From Chitinivorax tropicus (GTDB lineage Bacteria; Pseudomonadota; Gammaproteobacteria; Burkholderiales; SCOH01): 64,000 nucleotides of DNA. The notes under the pieces were generated by a model that was not told the DNA's origin, searched no databases, and was given only the letters and a program-made list of their open reading frames with translations. The position numbers were made by a program, and so were the translations under genes. Shown in pieces: positions 55,028 to 64,000 of the stretch. The stretch's first letter is position 1. Each line of letters opens with the position of its first letter. The stretch covers positions 1 to 64,000 of the forward strand of contig NZ_JACHHY010000007.1 of the NCBI RefSeq assembly GCF_014202905.1, written 5' to 3'.

Positions 55028-56830
55028 TCACTTGGCATGATTTAAGCGGTGCTTTTGCAGCACTTCCAGAAAGTCCGTGCCATATTTCTCCAGCTTGACA
55101 TCACCGACCCCGGTGATGCCATGTAGGCCCTCCAGGCTGTTCGGGCGTTTTTCCAACATCTGCTTCAGTGTGGCATCACCGAAGATCATGTATGCCGGTA
55201 CATTCTGTTCCTCTGCCAGCTGCTTCCGACACTGTCGCAACGCAGCCCACAGTTCCCGTTGTTCATCCGTATCCAGGGTGACGGTCGAGGCTTTGGTGCC
55301 CCCCCATTGTCGGGCTTCGCTGACTTTGCGCAATTGCAGGTGTTGCTCCCCACGCAGGATGCCACGGCAGGCGTCGAGGAGGTACAGTCCGCCATGCTCA
55401 CTGACCCCGATCATGGCCATGGCGACCAGCTGGCGTAGCAAGGAGCGCCACTGGGCCTCGCTGATGTCTTTGCCGATGCCAAAGGTGGAAAGGTGCTGGT
55501 GGCCACATTCACGCATCTTGGCGGTGTCCTTGCCGCGTAGGATGTCGATGATGTGGCCCGCACCATAGCGTTGCCCGCTGCGATAGATGGTGGAGAGCGC
55601 TTTCTGGACTGCGGTGGTGGCGTCCCAGGTCTGTGGCGGGTTGGTGCAGAGATCGCAGTTGCCGCAAGGGGTGGCGTCTTCATTGAAGTAATGCAACAGC
55701 ACTTGGCGACGGCAGCTGGGTGCCTCGCAATAGCCCAGCATGGCGTCCAGCTTCTGTCGTTCGATTCGCTTGATTTCGTCGGGCGTGCCTGATTGCTCGA
55801 TCATGTCACGCAGTAGCACCATGTCTTGCAGGCCATAGGTCATCCAGGCGCTGGCCGGCAGGCCGTCCCGCCCGGCCCGCCCGGTTTCCTGATAATAGCC
55901 TTCCAGGCTTTTGGGCAGATCCAGGTGGGCCACGAAGCGGACATCCGGTTTGTCGATGCCCATGCCAAAAGCAACGGTTGCGACGATGATCGTACTGTCC
56001 TCTCGCAGAAATCGGGTCTGATTGGCCTGCCGGGTGCTGGTATCCAGGCCAGCATGGTAGGGCAGGGCGCGCAGGCCTTGTTCTTGCAGCCAGGCGGCGG
56101 TCTCTTCTACCTTTTTGCGTGACAGGCAGTAGACGATGCCAGCATCGCCTGGGTGCACATTGCGGAGGAAGTACAGGAGTTGCTTGCGGGGGTTGTCCTT
56201 TTCGACCACGGTATAGTGGATGTTGGGGCGATCGAAGCTGGATAGGAAAACCCGGGCAGATTGCAAAGCCAACCGATCGACGATTTCCTGTCGGGTGAGT
56301 TGATCCGCAGTGGCGGTGAGGGCGATGCGGGGGATGTCAGGGAAGTTCTCATGCAGAACTGAGAGCTGGATATACTCCGGGCGGAAATCATGGCCCCACT
56401 GCGATACGCAATGGGCTTCGTCGATGGCGAACAATGCGATGTTGCTTCGATGCAACAAGCTTTGGAAGCGTGGTGTCAGCAGGCGCTCCGGCGCGACATA
56501 CAGCAGCTCCAATTCACCTGCCAGCAGGGCTTGTTCGATATCGTTGGCCTCGTGAAGCGCCAAGGTTGAATTCAGGAATGCTGCGCGAACCCCCAGCTGA
56601 ACCAGTGCATCGACTTGATCCTGCATGAGCGCGATCAAGGGTGAAACGACAATGCCACATCCTTCTCTCAGCAATGCCGGGATCTGATAGCACAGCGACT
56701 TGCCGCCGCCGGTGGGCATCAGCACCAGGGCATCTCCCCCTGTGGCAACATGCTCGACGATTTCTGCTTGTTGCCCTCGAAAGGCGCTGTAACCAAAGGT
56801 GTGTTGAAGTACGCTGAGAGCTGTGGACAT
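55028..56830 (-). CDS. recQ: ATP-dependent DNA helicase RecQ
   Basis: The 600-aa helicase has the RecQ motif [14 protein letters not shown], Walker [16 protein letters not shown] box [14 protein letters not shown], a helicase C domain ([24 protein letters not shown]), a zinc-binding RecQ-Ct region with spaced cysteines (CGNCDLC), and a C-terminal HRDC domain ([15 protein letters not shown]-like). The ATG at 56830 gives the family length. Confidence 0.97.
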   Translation of the reverse strand: MSTALSVLQHTFGYSAFRGQQAEIVEHVATGGDALVLMPTGGGKSLCYQIPALLREGCGIVVSPLIALMQDQVDALVQLGVRAAFLNSTLALHEANDIEQALLAGELELLYVAPERLLTPRFQSLLHRSNIALFAIDEAHCVSQWGHDFRPEYIQLSVLHENFPDIPRIALTATADQLTRQEIVDRLALQSARVFLSSFDRPNIHYTVVEKDNPRKQLLYFLRNVHPGDAGIVYCLSRKKVEETAAWLQEQGLRALPYHAGLDTSTRQANQTRFLREDSTIIVATVAFGMGIDKPDVRFVAHLDLPKSLEGYYQETGRAGRDGLPASAWMTYGLQDMVLLRDMIEQSGTPDEIKRIERQKLDAMLGYCEAPSCRRQVLLHYFNEDATPCGNCDLCTNPPQTWDATTAVQKALSTIYRSGQRYGAGHIIDILRGKDTAKMRECGHQHLSTFGIGKDISEAQWRSLLRQLVAMAMIGVSEHGGLYLLDACRGILRGEQHLQLRKVSEARQWGGTKASTVTLDTDEQRELWAALRQCRKQLAEEQNVPAYMIFGDATLKQMLEKRPNSLEGLHGITGVGDVKLEKYGTDFLEVLQKHRLNHAK

Positions 56831-56902
56831 GAAAGGATGGAAAGGCGAAGTCAGGGCGGGATTATACCCTGACATGCCAACACAGCTGACTGTGGCTGAG
56901 GC

Positions 56903-57661
56903 TCAGTCCTCCAGCACATGCCCCAGATAGGCCCGGTCTTGTTTGCCGAACACCGCCCAGGCACGGTCATACAGGCCATTGAACGGCAGAATGCTGACAT
57001 CGCCCACTGTGCGTTGCTGGCGGGTGATCAAGGCCTGCAGCTTGGTTTTGACCGGGGGGGTGATGGCTGGGTTGTCCAGTGGGGTGGCTTGCTTCTGTAG
57101 GCGTTGTGCATCCACGTTTTGAAATGGCATATACCAGTGTGCGTAGACAAACAGCGAGCGGCCACTGCCCAGTGCTTCACCCAGCATCTGCTGCAGCTCT
57201 TGAGTTGATTGGGGTGGCCTGATGGCCACGATTGGTAGGCCCAGTGCCTTGTCAGCTTTGTCCAGCAGGGCATGGACATCGGCCTCGGTGGTCTGGTCAT
57301 ACACCAGTTGATGATGGCGTACTGAGTTCAGGCTGCCATCAGAGTAGACAAGCAGCGTGGGGCGCTGCTGGTGGATGGCGTGAATGCCCCAGGCCAAGGC
57401 GCCGAGCTGGAGTGCGGCGATCATGGCCAGGTCGAATTTCAGACCTTTCTTACCCGGCACAAACAAGATCAGGGTCAGTAGCGGCCCCAAGATCAGATCG
57501 ACTGGTGTTGCAATGCGCAGCCCTTGCCAGCCGCCATCGATCCAGAAGAAAGGGCCTGGGTACCAGTAGTAGATGCAAATACCGACCACAATACAGAAAA
57601 TGACCAGGCTCATTGCAAAATGTATCAATGCAGCGCGTATGCGTGTCATGGCTTGCATCAT
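56903..57661 (-). CDS. TfpX/TfpZ family type IV pilin accessory protein
   Basis: The 252-aa protein has membrane helices at about 10-30 and a hydrophobic pair at 50-100 (TPVDLILGPLLTLILFVPGKKG is the family hallmark region), followed by a periplasmic C-terminal domain. TfpX/TfpZ proteins aid assembly or modification of particular type IVa pilins. No pilin gene is adjacent. AAGGA precedes the ATG at 57661. Confidence 0.85.
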   Translation of the reverse strand: MMQAMTRIRAALIHFAMSLVIFCIVVGICIYYWYPGPFFWIDGGWQGLRIATPVDLILGPLLTLILFVPGKKGLKFDLAMIAALQLGALAWGIHAIHQQRPTLLVYSDGSLNSVRHHQLVYDQTTEADVHALLDKADKALGLPIVAIRPPQSTQELQQMLGEALGSGRSLFVYAHWYMPFQNVDAQRLQKQATPLDNPAITPPVKTKLQALITRQQRTVGDVSILPFNGLYDRAWAVFGKQDRAYLGHVLED

Positions 57662-57809
57662 GTCTTCCTTGTTACCTTGTTACCTTGTTTCAGCAGTGAT
57701 ACGTCATATTCTATAAAAATTGGCGCGTGATTGCCTGTTGTCGGATCGGTCATCAAAGTTTCATTGGATATTCATGTCGTTGTAGCCGTGGTGGCGCACA
57801 TTGAAGTAC

Positions 57810-59015
57810 ATGGATACGCGATTACTTGTGATGAACGATCTGCCCGTATTGCGTAGGCAATTACGCTTGGCCATCGTCACCGAAACCTACCCGCCTGAAG
57901 TCAACGGCGTGGCCATGACCATTGGGCGGATGGTGTCGGAGCTGCAGGTCAGAGGGCATCAGATCCAGTTGGTGCGCCCACAACAGCATGCTGAAGATGC
58001 CCCGCGAGAAGGCGAGCAATATCAGGAGCTGTTGCGCAAGGGACTGCCGATACCTCGATATCAGGGGTTGAAGTTCGGCCTGCCAGCCAAGCAGGCGCTC
58101 ACGACAGCCTGGCGGCGTAAACGGCCAGACTTGGTACATGTGGTCACGGAAGGCCCGCTCGGCTGGTCCGCCATCTCTGCGGCCATCAAGCTGAAACTGC
58201 CGGTCACTTCTGACTTCCACACCAACTTCCACTCCTACAGCCGCCATTATGGCCTGGGTTGGCTCAACAAGCCTATCCATGCTTATTTGCGCAAGCTGCA
58301 CAATCGCTCTTTGCTGACATTTGTGCCCACCAATGAAATGGTGCAAGCGCTCGATGCAGCTGGCTACCGCCATCTGGCAGTGGTTGCCAGGGGGGTCGAT
58401 ACCCAGTTGTTCAGCCCTACCAAGCGTAGCGAGGCGTTGCGTCAGCAATGGGGGGTGAAGCCTGACGAGCTGGTGGTGTGCCATATTGGGCGCTTGGCGC
58501 CGGAGAAAAACCTGATGGTGGCGGCCCGGGCATTCGAGGCCATGCTGAGCACCGGCAGACGCTGCCGGATGCTGTGGGTGGGCGATGGCCCAGAGCGCAA
58601 CGCCATGCAGGCACGTTTCCCTGACCACCTGTTCGCCGGCATGCGGCAAGGTGAAGACCTCGCCGCCCACTATGCCAGTGCGGATGTATTTCTGTTCCCC
58701 AGTCTGACCGAAACCTATGGCAACGTCACCGCCGAAGCGTTGGCCTCTGGCTTGGCTGTCGTGGCTTATGACTACGCTGCAGCCCGCGAACACATCCGCT
58801 CCCGACAGAGTGGCATGCTGGCAGCATTCAACGACGAGGCCGCCTTCATCGATGTCGCCTGTGAGCTGGCCAAGCACAGCCAATTGTTGAGCGACGTTCG
58901 GCAGCAGGCCGCCCTGTCAGTGGCGCATTTGAGCTGGGGGCAGGTTACGGCGGATTTCGAAACACATCTGATCAACGTCATTCAACAATGGGAGGCGCGT
59001 CATGAGCAGGTTTGA
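57810..59015 (+). CDS. Glycosyltransferase family 4 (MgtA/diglucosyl-lipid type)
   Basis: The 401-aa GT-B enzyme has the N-terminal acceptor half (VTETYPPEVNGVAMTIGRM) and a donor half with GRLAPEKNL, and the PSLTETYGNVTAEALASGL motif binding the nucleotide sugar. It resembles GDP-mannose-dependent mannosyl- or glucosyltransferases acting on lipids. The next gene, a PAP2 phosphatase, overlaps by 14 bases, suggesting a lipid substrate. The start codon is uncertain (57810 or 57831). Confidence 0.88.
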   Translation: MDTRLLVMNDLPVLRRQLRLAIVTETYPPEVNGVAMTIGRMVSELQVRGHQIQLVRPQQHAEDAPREGEQYQELLRKGLPIPRYQGLKFGLPAKQALTTAWRRKRPDLVHVVTEGPLGWSAISAAIKLKLPVTSDFHTNFHSYSRHYGLGWLNKPIHAYLRKLHNRSLLTFVPTNEMVQALDAAGYRHLAVVARGVDTQLFSPTKRSEALRQQWGVKPDELVVCHIGRLAPEKNLMVAARAFEAMLSTGRRCRMLWVGDGPERNAMQARFPDHLFAGMRQGEDLAAHYASADVFLFPSLTETYGNVTAEALASGLAVVAYDYAAAREHIRSRQSGMLAAFNDEAAFIDVACELAKHSQLLSDVRQQAALSVAHLSWGQVTADFETHLINVIQQWEARHEQV

Positions 59016-59538
59016 TCACTCACTGGTCAGAATCGCAGATTGGGATCGTCGCCTGACCGAGCGGGCCAATCGGGCCAGCGCCTATCGCGGAGTACGCTGC
59101 TGTTTTTCGGTGATCAGCCGCCTGGGCGATGGCGTGTTCTGGTATAGCCTGATGGCCTTGCTGGTGTTGACAGAGGGTGCAGCGGCACTCAGGCCGGTAT
59201 TGCACATGATCGTGGTGGGGCTGGCCTGCACCGCGCTCTATAAATGGCTCAAGGCATTGACCTCGCGGCCACGCCCGTATTGCCACAACGAACGGATCAT
59301 GTTGTTCGTCGCCCCGCTGGATCAATACAGCTTCCCCTCTGGCCACACCCTGCATGCCGTCAGCTTTACCTTGTTGGCGGTGTATTACTACCCAGTGCTG
59401 GCCTGGGCGCTCATCCCTTTTGCGTGCTTGGTCGCCTTGTCCCGCTTGGTGCTTGGCTTGCACTACCCAAGTGATGTGTTGGCGGGCATGCTGATCGGTG
59501 CCTCGGTCGCCAGTCTGTCGATCAGCCTGCTGGGCTGA
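59002..59538 (+). CDS. PAP2 family phosphatase (membrane)
   Basis: The 178-aa protein has about five helices and the three PAP2 motifs: KALTSRPRP, SFPSGHTLHA and SRLVLGLHYPSDVLAG. It probably dephosphorylates lipid phosphates such as undecaprenyl diphosphate or phosphatidate at the outer face of the inner membrane. Overlap with the glycosyltransferase gene argues for a joint role. Confidence 0.93.
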   Translation: MSRFDHSLVRIADWDRRLTERANRASAYRGVRCCFSVISRLGDGVFWYSLMALLVLTEGAAALRPVLHMIVVGLACTALYKWLKALTSRPRPYCHNERIMLFVAPLDQYSFPSGHTLHAVSFTLLAVYYYPVLAWALIPFACLVALSRLVLGLHYPSDVLAGMLIGASVASLSISLLG

Positions 59539-59661
59539 CCTGACCTGACCTTGCCGGGTATATTGACTGGGCTCGGCGGTATTGCCTAAGTCATTGAATG
59601 GCATTGAATCAACCTGATGCACAGGCTATGCTGGAAATCTGATGATCAGGTATGAATTAAC

Positions 59662-59856
59662 ATGCGAATATATTCAATTATTATTCTGGCCGTATTGCTC
59701 AGCGCCTGTGGTAAACGGGATGAGCCCCCCGTGGCAATCTATCAGCATGAGCGTGAGCAGCTTGATAAAGCCAAGGCAATCGAGCAGACCTTTCAGAAAG
59801 CCGATCAGGATCAACGCAAGGCGATCGACGAAGCCAGTGGTGCCGAAAAACCATGA
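59662..59856 (+). CDS. Small lipoprotein, 64 aa
   Basis: The protein has a lipoprotein signal peptide ending in lipobox LLSAC (Cys16) and a short charged helical mature part (YQHEREQLDKAKAIEQTFQK). It would be anchored in a membrane facing the periplasm. Function unknown. Independent of the flanking genes. Confidence 0.8.
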   Translation: MRIYSIIILAVLLSACGKRDEPPVAIYQHEREQLDKAKAIEQTFQKADQDQRKAIDEASGAEKP

Positions 59857-59993
59857 GCTGACCCGCCCCGGCCATCCATCATGGTATGGCCGAGGGGGCG
59901 GTCTGACCGGGGCTCGGTCATGTGATCATTCTGCAAACTGGCACCCGGCGCCTGGATGTGTCCGTCGTGGGTGTGGCCAACCTGAGCACAATG

Positions 59994-61553
59994 TCAGTGG
60001 CTGGTACCCGCTGAGCGGGTGATTTTGTTGTAGACGTTGTATTTGCCGACGGGTTTGCTCATGGGAATGCGTTTGATTTCCTTCCAGGTGGCCGCGTCAA
60101 ACACGATCAACGCGCCATCTTGTTCCCACAGGCTGGCCAAAGCGTATTTGCCATCACGAGTGAATTCGATGTGGGCCAGGGTCTTGCCGGGCTCGGGGCG
60201 GACTGTCTTGACCACTTCCAGCGTGGCTTTGTCGATGATCTGCAGGGTGTCCTTGCCGGTGGGGCTCATCATGCTGTCCACCCAGACATAAGGCGTGTTC
60301 TCGTGGCTGCGCATGAAAAAACCCGGCCCCAGTGTGGGGATCTGCTTGATGGTCTGCCAGGTGCGCATGTCGATGACCGTGACTTGTCCATCTTTCAGAT
60401 TGGGGGTGGCCAGGATGGGCTGGCCGTCTCTCAGCCAAGTGATGCCTGAGCCCAGATGCGGCATGCCAGCCAAATCCAGATCAGCGATCTTGCGGCGGAT
60501 GTTGAGGTTGATGACTTGCCCCTTGCCATTTCGTGAGGCACCGATCAGGTGGGTGTAGGGCGGGTCGAAGAAGAAATCGTCGAGAATGTCATCCAGTGGG
60601 ATGGTGATGGGGGTGAATTGACCGGGTTGAAAGACCGCCTCACCCAGTTGATGGTCATGCACCTGTCCCTTTGCCACGGGTGGCGCATCATCGGCATAGG
60701 GAATCTCCCAGGCCTCGGGTACATCTTTCAGCGCCACGATGAAGCTCTTGCGGGGGGCTGCATCATACACAGCCGAGACACGCGATATTTTTCCTTCCGC
60801 GCTCTGCGCGTCATACACCCGTAACAGGTTCAAATCCTGATCGAACAGCACGACCGATTGCGGCAGGTAATTGCCCGCCAGCACATAGCGGCCATCCGAC
60901 GAGACGGCGATATTGCGGGTGTTGAGCCCCGCGCGGATTTCCGCAACGGTTTTGAGGTTCCAGATATCGAATTTGCTGATCCAGCCATCGCGCGAGGCAA
61001 AATAGACATAGCGGCCATCGGGGCTGAATTTGGGCCCGCCGTGCAAGGCGTAGCGTGTGGCAAAGCGATGGATAGGGGTGAGCTTGTCACCATCCAGAAT
61101 GGTGGCGTGATGGTCGCCGCCTTCCACCACGACGAACAGGTTATGTGGGTCTGCCTTGAATACCGGCTTGTTCTTGAGCTGATCGGGGGCAGTGGTCTGC
61201 TGGCGTGACTGGCGAATCTGCTCGGCTGTCCAACCCGGCGTGTCGGCGGGCGGGGTATACAGATGATCGACCAGAGCCTGCAGCGCAGCGGGCTCCAGTG
61301 TGGTTCCAAAGCCGGGCATCTGGGTGGCGGGGCGACCATCGCGGATCGTCTTCAGTGCATCACTCCGCTTCAGGCGCTCCAGGCTTTGTGGCAACAGTGC
61401 TGGCCCCATGCCACCGGTGCGCTGCGCGCCGTGGCAGCTCAAGCAGTGTTGCTGATACAGCTCTGCCGCGTTGGGCATGGGCTCGGCCAAGACATGGCCA
61501 GTCATCAGGCCCGCCAACAGCGCGGCCCAGCGGATAAGGGTAGGATTCAGCAT
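59994..61553 (-). CDS. nirN: Cytochrome c / heme d1-domain protein, NirN-like
   Basis: The 519-aa exported protein has a signal peptide, an N-terminal cytochrome c domain (CLSCH; axial Met in TQMPGFG) and a C-terminal eight-bladed d1-type beta-propeller (repeats like FSPDGRYVYFASRDGW). NirN is the heme d1 dehydrogenase that finishes the cofactor. Nitrite reductase NirS has the same layout, and I cannot exclude it without alignment, but linkage to nirJ and the C-terminal VGKYNVYNKITRSAGTSH favour NirN. Confidence 0.78.
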   Translation of the reverse strand: MLNPTLIRWAALLAGLMTGHVLAEPMPNAAELYQQHCLSCHGAQRTGGMGPALLPQSLERLKRSDALKTIRDGRPATQMPGFGTTLEPAALQALVDHLYTPPADTPGWTAEQIRQSRQQTTAPDQLKNKPVFKADPHNLFVVVEGGDHHATILDGDKLTPIHRFATRYALHGGPKFSPDGRYVYFASRDGWISKFDIWNLKTVAEIRAGLNTRNIAVSSDGRYVLAGNYLPQSVVLFDQDLNLLRVYDAQSAEGKISRVSAVYDAAPRKSFIVALKDVPEAWEIPYADDAPPVAKGQVHDHQLGEAVFQPGQFTPITIPLDDILDDFFFDPPYTHLIGASRNGKGQVINLNIRRKIADLDLAGMPHLGSGITWLRDGQPILATPNLKDGQVTVIDMRTWQTIKQIPTLGPGFFMRSHENTPYVWVDSMMSPTGKDTLQIIDKATLEVVKTVRPEPGKTLAHIEFTRDGKYALASLWEQDGALIVFDAATWKEIKRIPMSKPVGKYNVYNKITRSAGTSH

Positions 61554-62779
61554 GTGGATACCCGTTTGATCGGAATATAGGGCGTGGTGGTGATGCGTTG
61601 GCTGGCGGCGGTGATGCCCAGCTCTTCATCCAACATGTAGCAGGCGGGATCTTCCTGCCAGGCGTCACCAGTGATCTGCCAAGCACGCACACGGGTGTTG
61701 CCACCACAGATATCGACATATCGACACTGCTGGCAACGGCCTTTCAATGGCCTGGGGTGTTGCTTGAGGCCTGCCATCAATGGGTCGCGGGTGTCCTGCC
61801 AGATGTCACCGAATCCACGATCCCGCACGTTGCCAAGCGGGTAGTCCCACCACATGGTGTCTGGGTGGACCACGCCCAGGTTGTCGATATTGGCGACATT
61901 GACCCCCGACGCGTTGCCACCCCATCTGGCCAGCTGATAGCGCATGGCTGCTTCATAGGCGGGGAAGCGCTCTCTTACCCACTGCAGCAGATACACGCCA
62001 TCGGCATCGTTGTTGCCGGTGACAAATTCACGATGGCGACCCTGGCGGGCATCTTGCCAACAGGCTTCGAACAGCTGATCCATCGCCCAGCGGGTGGTGC
62101 GGTGCATCACATCATCGGCACGATGCTTGTTGCCGCGTCCGGCGTAATTCAGGTGCGAGAAGTAGAATTTGTCGATCTGCTCCTGATTCATCAAATCCAG
62201 TAAGAGCGGCAACTCCGCCGCGTTGTCCTGAGTCATGGTGAAGCGGATGCCGACCCGGATCTGCCGGGATTTGCAAAGCCGGATGCCCGCCAAAGAGGCA
62301 TCGAATGCCCCGGCTTTGCGCCGGAAGCGGTCATGGGTGTCGCCCAGGCCATCCAGGCTGATACCGACATAGTCAAAACCCGTTGTGGCGATGTCATCGA
62401 TGTTCTGATCGTTGATCAATGTGCCATTGGTGGATAGCCCGACATAAAAGCCCATAGCCTTGGCGCGGCGGGCAATCGGAAAGATGTCCGGATGAAGCAG
62501 CGGCTCGCCGCCCGATAGGATCAGCACCGGTACGCGGGCGGCTTTAAGGTCGTCCATCACCCGGTAGATCTCGTCGGTGCCAAGCTCGCCCTTGAAATGG
62601 GTGTCCGCCGAGATGGAATAGCAATGCTTACAGGTCAGATTGCAGCGGCGGATCAGATTCCAGATCACCACCGGCCCAGGCAAGGTCTGGCGCTTGGGTG
62701 GGGTAGTGGGCACCGCTGCGGGCTCGTCTGTTTGTTGAAGCTGGTGCAAGGCTTGCATGAACTGACTGATGCGGAACAT
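61547..62779 (-). CDS. nirJ: Heme d1 biosynthesis radical SAM protein NirJ
   Basis: The 410-aa enzyme has the radical-SAM cluster motif CNLTCKHCYS, the SGGEPLLHPD segment, and a C-terminal SPASM-like cysteine set (CQQCRYVDICGGNTRVRA). It removes propionate side chains in heme d1 synthesis. The start at 62779 is four bases after nirH; the end overlaps the nirN-like start by seven. Confidence 0.95.
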   Translation of the reverse strand: MFRISQFMQALHQLQQTDEPAAVPTTPPKRQTLPGPVVIWNLIRRCNLTCKHCYSISADTHFKGELGTDEIYRVMDDLKAARVPVLILSGGEPLLHPDIFPIARRAKAMGFYVGLSTNGTLINDQNIDDIATTGFDYVGISLDGLGDTHDRFRRKAGAFDASLAGIRLCKSRQIRVGIRFTMTQDNAAELPLLLDLMNQEQIDKFYFSHLNYAGRGNKHRADDVMHRTTRWAMDQLFEACWQDARQGRHREFVTGNNDADGVYLLQWVRERFPAYEAAMRYQLARWGGNASGVNVANIDNLGVVHPDTMWWDYPLGNVRDRGFGDIWQDTRDPLMAGLKQHPRPLKGRCQQCRYVDICGGNTRVRAWQITGDAWQEDPACYMLDEELGITAASQRITTTPYIPIKRVSTC

Positions 62780-62783
62780 GGCA

Positions 62784-63257
62784 TTACTCCGGAAGGCGTA
62801 GGCCGGTTTTTTTGAGGATACGGGTGCTGTAGAGGGTATCGCTGCCTCGGCAGGCATCGCCCAGCACTGTGCGGATCACCGCAATCTGTTGGGTGGTTTC
62901 CTCACGGGTTTTACCGTGCACCATGGCAAATAGGTTGTAGGGCCAAGCCGGCAGGTGGCGTGGTCGTTGATAACAGTGGCTGACAAATGACAAGGCACCG
63001 ATCTGTTGCCCAAGGACGTCGATCTGGCTGTCATCCACGTCCCACACGGTCATGCCATTGTGCCGATAGCCCAACCGATAGTGATTGGGCACGGCAGCAA
63101 TACGGCGGATCAGGCCATGCTGCTGCATGGCCATCATGCGATCGATCACCTGCTGCTCGGTCAGGCCCAACTGCAGCGCCAGCGCGGCAAAAGGCTGTGA
63201 AACCAGTGGCAGGCCGGATTGCGTCAGCTGCACCAAGCGGTAATCGATCTCATCCAT
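62784..63257 (-). CDS. nirH: Siroheme decarboxylase subunit (NirH/AsnC-like)
   Basis: The 157-aa protein looks like an Lrp/AsnC regulator but belongs to the heme d1 Nir D/L/G/H group, with YQRPRHLPAWPYNLFAMVHGK. NirDL/GH complexes convert siroheme to didecarboxysiroheme. Gene order before nirJ matches nirH of Pseudomonas. The partner subunit is not in the window. The ATG at 63257 overlaps the upstream stop. Confidence 0.87.
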   Translation of the reverse strand: MDEIDYRLVQLTQSGLPLVSQPFAALALQLGLTEQQVIDRMMAMQQHGLIRRIAAVPNHYRLGYRHNGMTVWDVDDSQIDVLGQQIGALSFVSHCYQRPRHLPAWPYNLFAMVHGKTREETTQQIAVIRTVLGDACRGSDTLYSTRILKKTGLRLPE

Positions 63258-64000
63258 CACTTACTCTTTTCAAACCGCTGGGTGACATTGTCGAGCACTT
63301 CCAGAATCCGCTCGCTGGTGCTGACGACGTTTTGGGCGTTGCCGGCGTTGTGAGGCTGGGTCAGGGCCATATCCAGAAAGACCCATTGCTGGCTGGCCAG
63401 ATCCAATTGTTGTTTGAGCGTGTTGCTCAGGTTTGGAGTGGCCGATAGCTGGGTCAGGTTTCGGTTGAACTCACCGCGCGCCTCTTGGATCACCTTGTCG
63501 CCATCAGCTTGGGTCACCCCCCAGAACTTCGCCAGATATTGTCTGGACAGCATCTGTGACAACATCCGTTGGCGGCCTGCCAGGTTGACGAATTTGCCAC
63601 TGGGTTGGCCATAGGCGTCCTGCAGCGCCAGTGTGACCTCATTGGCTGTTGCCAACAGGCTGTCAGACTGGCTTTGCAGCTTTCTGGCCGTCACTTGGGT
63701 CACCGGGCCGCTGACCAGCTCGCGGAAGGCTTTCCACTGTTGTTCCTCTTTCTCGATGGCCGCGTCCACATTGGCTGGCAGGTCCGCTTGCTTCAAATCC
63801 GCCAATTGCTGCTCAAACGTCTTCATCGATTCATTCAGTACCTGCCGCCCTTGTTCCGGCAACACATTGGCCCCAAGCTGCAGATAGGCCTTGACGATGC
63901 GCTGCGACAACATGCGCTGGCGTCCGGCCTTATTGATCAGATCGGGGTAGGGGATTTCAGCGGCATAGGCGCTGGCCGAAACCAAAGCTGCCAATGCAAA
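63257..64000 (-). CDS. Exported PilJ/NarX-type sensor-domain protein, start beyond window
   Basis: At least 248 residues; the N-terminus lies past base 64000 and reads into a hydrophobic signal peptide (AALVSASAYAAE). Two helical repeats each start with a P-box-like motif, NKAGRQRMLSQRI and NLAGRQRMLSQML, the nitrate/nitrite-binding region type of NarX and PilJ. There is no downstream kinase, HAMP or methyl-accepting part, so it ends as a soluble periplasmic protein. Position at the front of heme d1 genes suggests nitrite or nitrate sensing or binding (inference). Confidence 0.8.
   Translation of the reverse strand, partial: FALAALVSASAYAAEIPYPDLINKAGRQRMLSQRIVKAYLQLGANVLPEQGRQVLNESMKTFEQQLADLKQADLPANVDAAIEKEEQQWKAFRELVSGPVTQVTARKLQSQSDSLLATANEVTLALQDAYGQPSGKFVNLAGRQRMLSQMLSRQYLAKFWGVTQADGDKVIQEARGEFNRNLTQLSATPNLSNTLKQQLDLASQQWVFLDMALTQPHNAGNAQNVVSTSERILEVLDNVTQRFEKSK

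Noticed and set aside
57861-58883. 340-codon open frame opposite the glycosyltransferase
   Set aside because: The sense strand encodes a clear GT4 enzyme with all motifs; the antisense protein is His/Gln-rich and without family features.

Overview
The window looks like chromosomal DNA of a free-living, Gram-negative betaproteobacterium, probably from or near the Neisseriales (Chromobacterium/Chitinivorax-like). The support is murB, a separate heptose-1-P adenylyltransferase (hldE C-terminal half), mutL/miaA, the pcnB-folK-panBC order, PEP-CTERM proteins, a TfpX/TfpZ pilin accessory protein, and a phenylalanine hydroxylase whose length and iron-ligand spacing match the Chromobacterium violaceum enzyme. 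The genus is inference. No rRNA, tRNA, CRISPR array or prophage was seen.

Layout. 1-2.5 kb: the start of an IS3-type transposase gene and the end of a surface-polysaccharide locus (sugar transferase, epimerase, glycosyltransferase, all with ATGA-type overlaps). 2.6-5.6 kb: periplasmic protease bepA, moaC and a moeB/thiF-type adenylyltransferase. 5.6-8.3 kb: an Lrp-type regulator diverging from phhA-phhB and an SDR that resembles animal dihydropteridine reductase, which together would form a complete tetrahydropterin-dependent phenylalanine hydroxylation cycle. 8.3-13.2 kb: a MocR regulator with a palindromic operator candidate, a PEP-CTERM protein, small unknowns and a GST. 13.4-21.7 kb: miaA, a membrane protein, mutL, a cytochrome c, a CopD-like protein, a GNAT, bioA and a proline-rich TonB-like protein.

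22.3-27.9 kb: three consecutive exported metallopeptidases (M4 thermolysin-like, M12A astacin-like, M23 beta-lytic-like). Each carries a Thr-Pro linker and a C-terminal accessory domain. 28-42.9 kb: a YihY-type membrane protein, a WrbA-like flavoprotein, a second PEP-CTERM protein, isochorismatase/EamA/GlxA, a COG0523 GTPase, an SDR, ybdD-cstA with a divergent cache-type histidine kinase/response regulator pair, and dgt.

42.9-45.1 kb is the most unusual stretch. Two tandem RNA elements, each just downstream of its own sigma-70-like promoter, share the conserved blocks of SAM-II riboswitches. The first is followed directly by a perfect intrinsic terminator. The second leads into an unrecognised 111-aa gene, which is followed by another terminator and a MATE transporter gene.

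45.1-59.9 kb: murB, an orphan solute-binding protein, pcnB-folK-dNK-panB-panC-hldE(C), a TonB-dependent receptor, recQ, a TfpX-like protein, a glycosyltransferase/PAP2 pair and a small lipoprotein. 60-64 kb: a minus-strand heme d1 operon (nirN-like, nirJ, nirH-like), preceded by a truncated exported protein with two PilJ/NarX-type sensor motifs. This indicates denitrification capacity and continues past the right edge.
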